From NCBI RefSeq assembly GCF_015356785.1, contig NZ_JAAEJV010000003.1, positions 31,839-95,838 of the forward strand: DNA of 64,000 bases, given 5' to 3'. Within the stretch, counting starts at the first letter, position 1; every line of letters begins with the position of its first letter. Both the position numbers and the translations under genes were made by a program. Source of the DNA: Candidatus Neptunochlamydia vexilliferae (GTDB taxonomy: Bacteria > Chlamydiota > Chlamydiia > Chlamydiales > Simkaniaceae). Positions 7,361-15,338 of this stretch are shown one piece after another. The notes under the pieces are model-generated. The model was not told where the DNA came from. It was given only the letters and a program-made list of their open reading frames with translations, and made no database searches.

Positions 7361-9097
7361 TTACATACGATCTAAAGTCTTGAGGCCGAGGATCTGAAGC
7401 CCTTGGGCGAGGATCCGAGCGGTCAGTTCGCAAAGGACAAGACGGCTACTTTCTTCGGGGGTGCCCTCGACGCGGCAATCGCGGAAGAAGGCATGGAACT
7501 TTTCGGCTAGCTCGTAGAGGTAGTCGGAAAGACGGTTGGGTAAAAGCTCCCGATCCATGTGGGAAAGGGTCTCTCCAAATTGGCGGGCATGGAGCCCGAG
7601 CGCAATCTCTGTCGGGTGGGTGAGGACAATCGGAGTGGTTGCAAATAGGGCGTTAATATCTTTGTTACACTTCCGCTTAATCCCTTGAATCCGGACATAA
7701 GAGTAGAGAAGGTAGGCGGCGGTATTTCCATCAAACTTCAGCATCCGGTCGTAGCTAAAGAGATAATCTTTCACCCGATGGCATGAAAGATCGGCATATT
7801 TAACCGCATCAACACCAAGAATTTTTGCCGACTCATCAAGCTCTTTTTCGGTCGCTTCTTCCCGCCTTTCTTCGAGGAGAAGGCGGGCACGACGAACCGC
7901 TTCTTGAAGAAGGTCGATGAGCTTTTCGGTTTCTCCGGAGCGGGTCTTGAACTTTTTTCCATCGGCGCCTAGGACCACCCCAAAAGGAACATGTTCCACC
8001 TCTGTCTTTTCAGGGTCGTAGTAGCCCGCTTTAGTGGCCGCTCCAAAGACCATCTGAAAATGGAGCTGCTGCCCCGCATCGACAACATAGATGATCCGAT
8101 CGGCTTTTTCCTCTTGGACCCGTTGGCGGAGCGCTGCTGAATCGGTTGTTGCATAGTTGTAACCCCCATCCGATTTTTGCAAAATGAGGGGGAGGGGGCT
8201 TCCATCCTTGGCTTTAAATCCTTCTAGAAAAACGCATTTGGCCCCATCCGATTCTTCAAGAACCCCTTTTGCTTCATAGTCTTGAACCACTTGGGCAAGC
8301 ATCGGGTTATAAAAGGACTCTCCCCTTTCTTCAAGGGAAACATCTAAAAAGTCGTAAATCTCTTGAAACCCTTTGCGAGAAATCTCTCGGATTTTTTCCC
8401 AGGCTGCCAGCGCCTCTTTTTCCCCTCCTTGGAGGCTCACCACCTGGAGTTGGGCCCGCTTCTTAAAGTCGGGATCGGCATCGAAGATCTTTTTCGACTC
8501 CTTATACCAGTGCATAAGTGAGGAGAGGTCGGTCTCTTTTTCACCGGCAAGGATCTCAGGCTCTTTTTCTTTCAGGTAGGTAATGAGCATCCCAAACTGG
8601 GTTCCCCAATCGCCAATGTGGTTAAGGCGGAGAACATCATGTCCTAAAAATTCGAAGAGGCGAGCAAGACTTTCTCCAATGATGGTCGAGCGAAGATGCC
8701 CCACATGAAGCTCTTTGGCGACATTGGGAGAAGAAAACTCTACGATCACTTTTTTCTTTTCTTTGAGAGGGGGAACACCGAGACGGGGATCGGCAGCAAC
8801 CGCGGTCAGTTCCTTAGAGAGAAAATCTTCTTTGAGGGTGATGTTGATAAAGCCAGGCCCTGCGATCTCAAGCTTTTCAATCATTTTCCCCAATTCCCAC
8901 TTCTCTTTGATCTGCTCAGCCACTTTGCGGGGGTTTTCCTTCAGCTGTTTGGCAAGCTTCATTGCCGAATTACACTGATAGTGGCCAAAACGGGGGTTGG
9001 TGCTTTGGGTGATGTCAGCTCCTGGCTCTACAGTAGGAAAAAGCTCTTTTAATATTTTTGTTGCCTGCTCTTGCAGCTGCTCTGATAAGTTCTCCAT
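7361..9097 (-). CDS. argS: Arginyl-tRNA synthetase
   Basis: Class I synthetase that charges tRNA-Arg. From the chosen ATG the product has 578 residues, normal for ArgS. The N-terminal Add1 domain contains NPRFGHYQCNSAMKLAKQLK. The ATP-binding signature is SSPNVAKELHVGHLRSTIIG (HVGH in place of HIGH). The DALR anticodon-binding domain covers the C-terminal 130 residues. Start choice: ATG at 9097 (MENLSEQLQ) fits the family's N-terminus. Open frame runs on to ATG 9160 and GTG 9166 and would add about 22 residues with no family counterpart; no good Shine-Dalgarno sequence supports either. Downstream lie the palindromic repeats. Confidence 0.93.
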   Translation of the reverse strand: MENLSEQLQEQATKILKELFPTVEPGADITQSTNPRFGHYQCNSAMKLAKQLKENPRKVAEQIKEKWELGKMIEKLEIAGPGFINITLKEDFLSKELTAVAADPRLGVPPLKEKKKVIVEFSSPNVAKELHVGHLRSTIIGESLARLFEFLGHDVLRLNHIGDWGTQFGMLITYLKEKEPEILAGEKETDLSSLMHWYKESKKIFDADPDFKKRAQLQVVSLQGGEKEALAAWEKIREISRKGFQEIYDFLDVSLEERGESFYNPMLAQVVQDYEAKGVLEESDGAKCVFLEGFKAKDGSPLPLILQKSDGGYNYATTDSAALRQRVQEEKADRIIYVVDAGQQLHFQMVFGAATKAGYYDPEKTEVEHVPFGVVLGADGKKFKTRSGETEKLIDLLQEAVRRARLLLEERREEATEKELDESAKILGVDAVKYADLSCHRVKDYLFSYDRMLKFDGNTAAYLLYSYVRIQGIKRKCNKDINALFATTPIVLTHPTEIALGLHARQFGETLSHMDRELLPNRLSDYLYELAEKFHAFFRDCRVEGTPEESSRLVLCELTARILAQGLQILGLKTLDRM

Positions 9098-9257
9098 AAG
9101 GAGGTGATGATGGGGGTATTCACCGAAATTGTCAAGGGGAGAGGTTTCAAAATTTCCCATAAACACATGCAGTTTTGCTTAATATGCAAAAACACACACA
9201 CTTATCTGGACAGCAGCATCCTCCCCTTAATACCTCTAAATATACTACCTGACCTAC

Positions 9258-9277
9258 AAAAAGCAGATTAATAATCT
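9258..9277 (-). terminator. Weak hairpin-plus-T terminator after the Sel1 gene
   Basis: On the minus strand AGATTATTAATCT forms a short dyad followed by GCTTTTT, just past the stop at 9282. It is AT-rich and weak. The rest of 9098-9257 shows only CA-rich sequence and no gene. Confidence 0.3.
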
Positions 9278-9281
9278 ATCG

Positions 9282-12200
9282 CTAATTTGAAAAGCTAATA
9301 GAGCTAGAGGAAGATGAGGAGCTACTGCTGCTTGAACTATCTGAGGTTTGCTGTTTGAAAAAATTTTCTACTGCATTTTGGTCTTTGAAAAATTCATTAA
9401 TTGTATTTTCATTACTATCGTTCTTAATAATACTAGTTTGTTGTTGTGAGGTTTTTTTAGACGCACAACAGCTTACCAAATGGTTATAAGCAAAACTACC
9501 CTCTTGATAAAGTCCCTTAAAACACTTATAAAGTCTGTTCAATTTATTATCATTTAATTTTTTGTTATGATTAATGGTTTTTTGCAAAAGACTCATAATC
9601 AAGGGAGTGTAAAAAGAACAAGACCGACTTTGCTGGTTATTTCTGATTAGATCATGGTTTCCTTCTATTTTTTTCCAAATATTTATAATAGGAAATTGAA
9701 AACCACCAGTAAAACTACTAACACCAGAATTTTGTAACTCTTCAGGTGTTTGGGGCCTTATGCTATGTAGTTGCTTTTCAAGCTGTTTTACCACAAATAG
9801 TGCACCTTGTTTTTTATAATTTTTAATTTTTTGTTGTATACCTAAACAATCTAGTTCAATTTCTAAAGCCTTAGTGTAAAATTCTTGTTGATTTTGCTGC
9901 TGGTTGGAGCCTCCAGCATTTTTAAAACTTAATTTCGATAACATTCTATTCGAATAGTAATGATTATGTTCTGCTGCAACCTTAAGATGTTGTTTCATAA
10001 GGTTCAGATTTGTACCAAACTGGTTTTGATCAATCTCATACATGTAATAGCAAGTATATGCCAGTATAAACTTTGAATCCCACTGGAGGGAAGGAATTTC
10101 ACAGTCTATTGTAGAAGCTTTTTGGAACATCTGCCTTGCTTTTTGAAGCTCATTAATTTTGTCTGTTTGACCAAGGTTCTTTTTCTCTTGTAAGGCCTTA
10201 AGACAACAATAACCCGCCATTAAATATCCTATAGGGCTCCCCAAATCCCCAGCCCTGTTCGCATACTTAAATGCCTGCTCAGTATCTGGTATGCAAAGGG
10301 ATCTAGGCCTGTAGTAATAGGAAGCAAGCTGCAGCATAGATTTCACATGGCCTAGTCCCGCTGCACGCCTTAGCAGCTCAAACCATCTATTTTTATCTTT
10401 TTTATGACCTGTTAAGTGAGCCCAGCCCACCCAGTACATAGCAGCGGGAATTTGATGGTCCATTGCTTTTTCAAAGCATTTTAATCCGCTTTTCAGACGT
10501 TTACCGCGCTCAGAGCCTGTGAGACGATTAAAGTAAAGGTCGCCTAAGCTATAGAGAGCCTTATCAAAGCCTTTACCTGCAGCTAATTTTAAATATTTTT
10601 CAGCTCTTTCATCCAAAGGCGGAGTTGATTTCACACCAACTCTTATCGGAGATTCTAACATAAGAATGCAAAGCTGTGCAAAGAAAAGTTGAGCATACAA
10701 ATAATCTTTGTCTGCAAGACTCTGCAACTCAGAGAGAATACTACTCGCATTATTTACAGGCTTCCCACTTTTTAGCACGCTATAGAAGGTGTAAAATAAC
10801 TGATAGGCGGCCCCTTCTGGGAAGACTGCATTATTATGGATATCAAAAGCTTGCTTCTCGTTACATTTTAAAGCTTTTATTAGTCTTGCATGCTTGGCAT
10901 ATAGATTGCCACTTTTTATAGCATTGTCTAAGTCTCTCTCTACATTATCGATCAAATATTGATATTGCCCTACAATTCCAGGCATTAAATTTGAAAGAGC
11001 TTTTAGAAAAAACCGCCCACACAAGTCTCCTCCAATAGAAGCCCTTAGAAAGTATTCAGCAGCCTTGTTCCGATCTACATTAACCCCTATACCGTCTTGG
11101 TAAGCTCTTCCAAGAGCCGCTTGAGCAAAAGGACAGTTTTCTTGAGCAGCTTCATGGAGCAATTTGACTCCTAGATCAATGTCGGGTGCTACGCCTAAAC
11201 CATAAAAAAGATAGTACCCCTGTTTTGCTTTTGCAGCTGTATGACCTAGGTTTGCTGCTTTTTTATACTGTTCATAAGCGTTGCTCCACTTTTTATAAGC
11301 TTGAGCCCATGTGTTTGATTGCAACTGATTCGAAACGTTTAAATTTTTTAAAAGCTTTTCATTCTCAAGAGCCTCTGCGTAAAGGGAGTGCGCATTTTGA
11401 ATGTCTGTATCATATTTTGTGTCCGCTATTGCATAAATATCTTGACCGGCTATTAATAAGCTTGCTAAAATAGACTCAAATTTATTTAAATATGCAGTAA
11501 TATTTGCTGATTTAAGATTGTCAGCTAAAACTGCATTATGACTTGCAACAACACAATTAGCAGCCGTCTGTAAATCATAAGCTATATAGCCTTCTTGCTC
11601 TAGACGCTGCTTATTTAAGACTTCAGTACTCTGAATGTAAATTTTAGGTATAGCAAGTTTTTCTTCGTCTTTCACACACTTACAAAGCTCATTCAAATAT
11701 TTTAGCGCTGCTTCTTCTGTCATCAAAACCACATAAGGAAACCGTCTATGCCACCCAAAGTAACTTTTGGTATCGGATTCGACATGACTTTTAAGAAAAG
11801 TCTTTGTAGCGCTTGGATCCTTACATGTGTATGTATTATAAATAGCGATTTGACATTTATCATCTGTTACATTTTTGCTACATTTTACATATATGCAGTG
11901 ACCTTTATATCCAGCTTGCAAAACGAAAAAACTGTCATTTTGTTTCGAACTAAAAACTTTGTTTATTAATTTTTTATTTAAGCAACCAGCCAATTTTTTA
12001 TTTTTTATCATTTTCAAAAAATAGACATGAAAAAATGTAATTAAATCACTATTAATTTGATTGATAATTAAATTTTTTAATACCCTTTTTTTTCCATGAA
12101 TCGAGGTATATTCTTGCGAACTAACCTCTAAATATTTTAAAACGAAAGATTGAATCCTTAAATATAAAAATACTTCAGGATCCCAGCGTTCTACCTTATG

Positions 12201-12665
12201 TTCTTCTCTAAAGATGCTGATTTTAGATATTGACTCGCTTGATAGATCCACCTGACTAATCTTTTCAATTACTTCACTTTCCTGTCTTAGTTCATAAACA
12301 GATACAAGCCTTCCTTTCATATGCTTCAGGTGTCCCAAATACTTCCGATACTGTATTCCGCTAAATTCATTAGCCTCAATGCCCGTCAGTTTCCCTATAA
12401 GAGTTTGAAATTCTTTATCTCTTGAAATTTTATGGATATGAAAGTAGCCTTGATTTGGAACATTGATCTTGTTTGTTTTTATAAAATCACCTATTTTTTC
12501 ACAAATATCCTGAGAGCTTGGTATTGAAAAATTATTAATTGCTTGTTGAAACTGTTGCTCATTTCCCGATCCCGATTTAACAGCTTTTAAAACCGGGCCC
12601 AGGTAGTCTGCCATACGCACACCTTGCTGTTGGTTTGATGAACTGTTTGAAGATGATGAACTCAT
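9282..12665 (-). CDS. Giant Sel1-repeat protein with serine-rich ends
   Basis: 1127 residues. Residues about 430-560 and 640-850 carry Sel1-like repeats, recognisable from units such as AAKAKQGYYLFYGLGVAPD, ALGRAYQDGIGVNVDRNKAAEYF and YSLGDLYFNRLTGSERG. These form alpha-solenoid surfaces that bind partner proteins. The N-terminus is MSSSSSNSSSNQQQ and the C-terminus ends in a run of 13 serines before ISFSN. There is no signal peptide. Residues 20-400 have no domain I recognise. The gene is clearly more AT-rich than its neighbours. Sel1 proteins in host-associated bacteria are often secreted effectors, but that role is inference here. It is divergent from the DUF2709 gene. Confidence 0.82.
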   Translation of the reverse strand: MSSSSSNSSSNQQQGVRMADYLGPVLKAVKSGSGNEQQFQQAINNFSIPSSQDICEKIGDFIKTNKINVPNQGYFHIHKISRDKEFQTLIGKLTGIEANEFSGIQYRKYLGHLKHMKGRLVSVYELRQESEVIEKISQVDLSSESISKISIFREEHKVERWDPEVFLYLRIQSFVLKYLEVSSQEYTSIHGKKRVLKNLIINQINSDLITFFHVYFLKMIKNKKLAGCLNKKLINKVFSSKQNDSFFVLQAGYKGHCIYVKCSKNVTDDKCQIAIYNTYTCKDPSATKTFLKSHVESDTKSYFGWHRRFPYVVLMTEEAALKYLNELCKCVKDEEKLAIPKIYIQSTEVLNKQRLEQEGYIAYDLQTAANCVVASHNAVLADNLKSANITAYLNKFESILASLLIAGQDIYAIADTKYDTDIQNAHSLYAEALENEKLLKNLNVSNQLQSNTWAQAYKKWSNAYEQYKKAANLGHTAAKAKQGYYLFYGLGVAPDIDLGVKLLHEAAQENCPFAQAALGRAYQDGIGVNVDRNKAAEYFLRASIGGDLCGRFFLKALSNLMPGIVGQYQYLIDNVERDLDNAIKSGNLYAKHARLIKALKCNEKQAFDIHNNAVFPEGAAYQLFYTFYSVLKSGKPVNNASSILSELQSLADKDYLYAQLFFAQLCILMLESPIRVGVKSTPPLDERAEKYLKLAAGKGFDKALYSLGDLYFNRLTGSERGKRLKSGLKCFEKAMDHQIPAAMYWVGWAHLTGHKKDKNRWFELLRRAAGLGHVKSMLQLASYYYRPRSLCIPDTEQAFKYANRAGDLGSPIGYLMAGYCCLKALQEKKNLGQTDKINELQKARQMFQKASTIDCEIPSLQWDSKFILAYTCYYMYEIDQNQFGTNLNLMKQHLKVAAEHNHYYSNRMLSKLSFKNAGGSNQQQNQQEFYTKALEIELDCLGIQQKIKNYKKQGALFVVKQLEKQLHSIRPQTPEELQNSGVSSFTGGFQFPIINIWKKIEGNHDLIRNNQQSRSCSFYTPLIMSLLQKTINHNKKLNDNKLNRLYKCFKGLYQEGSFAYNHLVSCCASKKTSQQQTSIIKNDSNENTINEFFKDQNAVENFFKQQTSDSSSSSSSSSSSSSISFSN

Positions 12666-12747
12666 ATAAATACCTTAACTGTTTGACTGCCTAGAAAAAA
12701 GTTTAAATATATCTATAGATTTAGCGCAAGAAATATTTTTATTTTTT

Positions 12748-12797
12748 AAGCGATCGAGTAAGAATTGGGCCTCTCCGATTCTTTTACTCGATCGCTT
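12748..12797. repeat. Strong inverted repeat between divergent genes
   Basis: Arms 12748-12765 and 12778-12797 pair over 18 bases, with a two-base bulge and a 12-base loop. The core arm is AAGCGATCGAGTA. No T-run follows on either strand, so it is not a standard terminator. It lies 18 bases before the -35 box at 12816 and may be an operator or an element remnant. Confidence 0.65.
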
Positions 12798-12815
12798 AGA
12801 CGAAAATCCCTTCAC

Positions 12816-12845
12816 TTGACATTAGGTAGCACTCCGGGGTAAGAT
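12816..12845 (+). promoter_or_regulatory. Promoter of the DUF2709 operon with conserved spacer
   Basis: TTGACA (12816-12821) and TAAGAT (12840-12845) are 18 bases apart. The spacer contains GTAGCACTCCGGG, also present in the two facing promoters at 62142-62314. Confidence 0.7.
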
Positions 12846-12878
12846 TGGAGGACTTAACCAGAATAAGGAAAACCAAAG

Positions 12879-13604
12879 ATGGCTAACTCCGTCATTACAA
12901 AAAGTTTGAAAGAGCTCCTTCTTGACTACCTCAAGAAGCACCGAAAGGCTGATCTATTAACGACTTACTTCTTTTTCCTTGAGAAGAAGTATCATATCGA
13001 ACCGGTCCTTTTCATCCGCGAAAAAACGATCTACCAAAGTAAAGCAGAACTTTTAAAGACCCTTGAAGAGGCAGGAAAGCTCTGGCGAGAAACCGAGATC
13101 AAGATCCAAGTCGGCACCCAATCGGTCAACGAAGCGACAAAAAAAATCTATATTTGTCCCTTCACCGGCAAAGTCTTTGGTGACAATACCCACCCCAATC
13201 CTCAAGATGCGATCTATGATTGGGTCTCCAAATGTCCTGAAAATACCGAGCGGGTTGATGGGATGAAGGTCAAGCGCTTTTTCGTTTCTGAAGATCCTGA
13301 GGTGATTAAAAATTATATTCAAAAGCGGCGAGAACCCATCACTAAAATCGTCTTCTCTTCGGGAGTCACTGGAAAACTCTTTGGCAGCAAGAAAGCGGTC
13401 ATCGACGACTTTAAAAAGAATCAGCTAAAAGAGATGGAACTTGTCGATGTCCCCTCTCAAAACCGGTTCAAGATCGAAGATCACTTCATGGAGTTTATCC
13501 AAGAACATCTCGACGACACCAAAATTTCTGCTTTCGTCGATGCGATGGCAAAAGAAGATGCGTTTAAGACCCATGTTGAGCGTTGGGTTGAAGAGAATCA
13601 GTAA
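12879..13604 (+). CDS. DUF2709 family protein, conserved in Chlamydiota
   Basis: 241 residues, soluble, no signal peptide or membrane segment. The segment KKIYICPFTGKVFGDNTHPNP (about 88-108) has one cysteine and the later one (KIVFSSGVTGKLFGSKKAV) looks like an internal repeat of it with the cysteine lost. That is reminiscent of a duplicated small fold. I recognise it as the chlamydial DUF2709 family (CT538 in C. trachomatis) from sequence style and from the tsaE and dnaQ-like genes that follow, as they do there. The biochemical role is unknown. It overlaps tsaE by 32 bases, so the two are coupled. Confidence 0.82.
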   Translation: MANSVITKSLKELLLDYLKKHRKADLLTTYFFFLEKKYHIEPVLFIREKTIYQSKAELLKTLEEAGKLWRETEIKIQVGTQSVNEATKKIYICPFTGKVFGDNTHPNPQDAIYDWVSKCPENTERVDGMKVKRFFVSEDPEVIKNYIQKRREPITKIVFSSGVTGKLFGSKKAVIDDFKKNQLKEMELVDVPSQNRFKIEDHFMEFIQEHLDDTKISAFVDAMAKEDAFKTHVERWVEENQ

Positions 13605-14007
13605 CTCTGCTGAAGAGACCGAAAAGATTGGCCGCGAGATCGGACAAGAGCTTTCTGCGGATGCGACTCTTTGTTTGAGCGGCGACTTGGGCGCGGGCAA
13701 AACCACCCTTATTAAAGGGATCGTCAGCGAAGTTGTTGGGATCTCTCCTCACGAAGTGACCAGCCCCACCTTTACTTACTTAAACATCTATGAAGGAAAA
13801 GAGACCGTTTATCACTTCGATTGCTACCGCCTTCAAGATGAAAAGGCTTTCCTAGAGCGGGGTTTAGGCGACTACTTTGAGGGGCTTTGCTTACTCGAGT
13901 GGCCTGAAAAGGTTAAAGGGATTTTGCCAAAGGAGCGGATCTCCATTCATATTAGCTACCTCGGAGAGGGAAAGAGAGAAATTATCTGTGAAAAAAATCC
14001 CCTTTAA
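13573..14007 (+). CDS. tsaE: tRNA threonylcarbamoyladenosine ATPase TsaE
   Basis: TsaE is the small ATPase that works with TsaB/TsaD to make t6A37 on tRNAs reading ANN codons. The product is about 144 residues. Walker A is GDLGAGKTTL (about 37-46), then TSPTFTYLNIYEG and YHFDCYRL, then LLEWPEK, all standard for the family. Two starts are possible: ATG 13573 inside the DUF2709 gene, or TTG 13588 (MKRISNSAEET); the first is used. The frame is open further upstream but that part is read through DUF2709 and has no family match. It overlaps engB by 20 bases. Confidence 0.88.
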   Translation: MLSVGLKRISNSAEETEKIGREIGQELSADATLCLSGDLGAGKTTLIKGIVSEVVGISPHEVTSPTFTYLNIYEGKETVYHFDCYRLQDEKAFLERGLGDYFEGLCLLEWPEKVKGILPKERISIHISYLGEGKREIICEKNPL

Positions 14008-14572
14008 AAAAGCAGAGTTTTTAACCTCTGCCCTGAAGTCTGATGAACTCCCTGATGGCGGCCTTCCTGAAATTGCCATTGTGGGACGGTCCAATGTGGG
14101 AAAGTCGTCATTGATCAACCATTTACTTCGCTCAAAAATGGTCGCTAAAGTTTCGTCCACTCCTGGAAAAACGCAGCGGATTAACTACTTTGTGATCGAC
14201 GACGCTCTTCTTTTAGTCGACCTTCCTGGATATGGCTATGCAAAAACCTCCAAGTCGCTTCAAGAGGAGTGGGGGCTCTGGATTGAAAAGTATTTGAAAG
14301 AGCGTTCCCTTAAGCTGATCCTTTTTTTGGTCGACTCACGGCGGGAACTGACCCTTGAGGATCGACAATTTTTAGAGTGGGCCGACTACCACCAAACACC
14401 CCTTCTTCTGATTGCAACCAAAGGGGATAAGCTCAACCAAAAAGAAAAAGGGCAAGCCTTAAAAAGACTTGAAGGTGAGAAATCCTTGAGCCGATTCCCT
14501 CCCCTATTGTACTCTATAAAAGAAGGGAAGTGCAGAGAAATGCTCATCCACGAGATCAATAGAGCATTATAA
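13988..14572 (+). CDS. engB: Ribosome biogenesis GTPase EngB (YihA/YsxC)
   Basis: EngB is a small GTPase needed for 50S subunit assembly. 194 residues from the GTG at 13988 (MKKIPFKKAEFL), typical length. G1 is GRSNVGKSS, G2 is TPGKTQRINYF, G3 is DLPGYG, and the G4 region reads ATKGDKL where TKxD is usual. The GTG start is preferred to the long reading from 13877, which would run through tsaE. It lies between tsaE and dnaQ in one closely packed run of genes. Confidence 0.9.
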   Translation: MKKIPFKKAEFLTSALKSDELPDGGLPEIAIVGRSNVGKSSLINHLLRSKMVAKVSSTPGKTQRINYFVIDDALLLVDLPGYGYAKTSKSLQEEWGLWIEKYLKERSLKLILFLVDSRRELTLEDRQFLEWADYHQTPLLLIATKGDKLNQKEKGQALKRLEGEKSLSRFPPLLYSIKEGKCREMLIHEINRAL

Positions 14573-14591
14573 GTTAAGGATAGGTTCAATG
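14568..14591 (+). promoter_or_regulatory. Leader shared with ruvA (dnaQ-like gene)
   Basis: The 24 bases from TATAAG through the ATG match 41999-42022 before ruvA at 22 positions, including GGATAGGTTCAATG without change. It could be a -10 box with a short leader. No clear -35 box is seen. Confidence 0.35.
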
Positions 14592-15338
14592 GGACTAATT
14601 CATAAAGACACCTTTGTCTGCTTCGACTGTGAAGCCACAGGGCTGGACCCTGAAAAAGATCGGATCGTGGAGATTGCTGCCGCCCGCTTTACTTTTGATG
14701 GGGTCGTTGAGACGATTGAGGATCTTATCAACCCTAGCATTTCCATTCCCCAGACGACAATTGAAATCCACCACATTACCGACGACATGGTAAAAGACAA
14801 ACCGCCGATCAAAGAGGTCATTGGGAAATACCTCGATTTTATTGGAGACCATATTGTTGTCGGACATGCAATTCCCTTTGACCTTGCCCTCCTCGATGCC
14901 GAAGCGAAACGGTCGGGCCATGGCTCAAAACTTTTAAAGGCCCGCTTTTTAGATACCCTGCGAATGGCTCGCCTGTATGGAGAAAGCCCAACCAACTCTC
15001 TTCAAAGCTTGCGCAAGCATTTTAATATCGCAGCAGAAGGGGCTCACCGTGCAATGGGCGATGTCACCGTCAACATCGAAGTTTTCAAACACCTAAGTCG
15101 GAAATTTAAAACAACCGAAGAGCTGATAAAACGGCTCGAAAAACCGGTACAACTCAAAGCAATGCCCTTGGGAAAACATAAAGGACGCCCCTTTGGAGAA
15201 ATCCCCATTGAATATTTACGTTGGGCAGCCCACCAAGACTTTGATCAAGATCTCTTGTTTTCTTTGCGCTCCGAACTAAAAAAACGGAAACAGGGAAATC
15301 TTTTTTCACAAGCCTCTAACCCCTTTTCAAATTTATGA
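14589..15338 (+). CDS. DnaQ-like 3'-5' exonuclease with C-terminal DUF3820
   Basis: 249 residues. The DEDDh exonuclease motifs are CFDCEATGLD (D and E), VVGHAIPFDLALLD, and GAHRAMGDV (H and D). The C-terminal part MPLGKHKGRPFGEIPIEYLRWA is the DUF3820 (quorum-sensing-regulator-like) domain often joined to exonucleases. It could act as a DNA polymerase III proofreading subunit or in DNA repair. C. trachomatis has a similar gene (CT536) next to the tsaE and DUF2709 homologues. Its stop overlaps the pgk start (ATGA). Confidence 0.87.
   Translation: MGLIHKDTFVCFDCEATGLDPEKDRIVEIAAARFTFDGVVETIEDLINPSISIPQTTIEIHHITDDMVKDKPPIKEVIGKYLDFIGDHIVVGHAIPFDLALLDAEAKRSGHGSKLLKARFLDTLRMARLYGESPTNSLQSLRKHFNIAAEGAHRAMGDVTVNIEVFKHLSRKFKTTEELIKRLEKPVQLKAMPLGKHKGRPFGEIPIEYLRWAAHQDFDQDLLFSLRSELKKRKQGNLFSQASNPFSNL

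Noticed and set aside
12748..12797. Bidirectional terminator
   Set aside because: No T-run on either strand, and the neighbouring genes are divergent, so nothing needs ending here.
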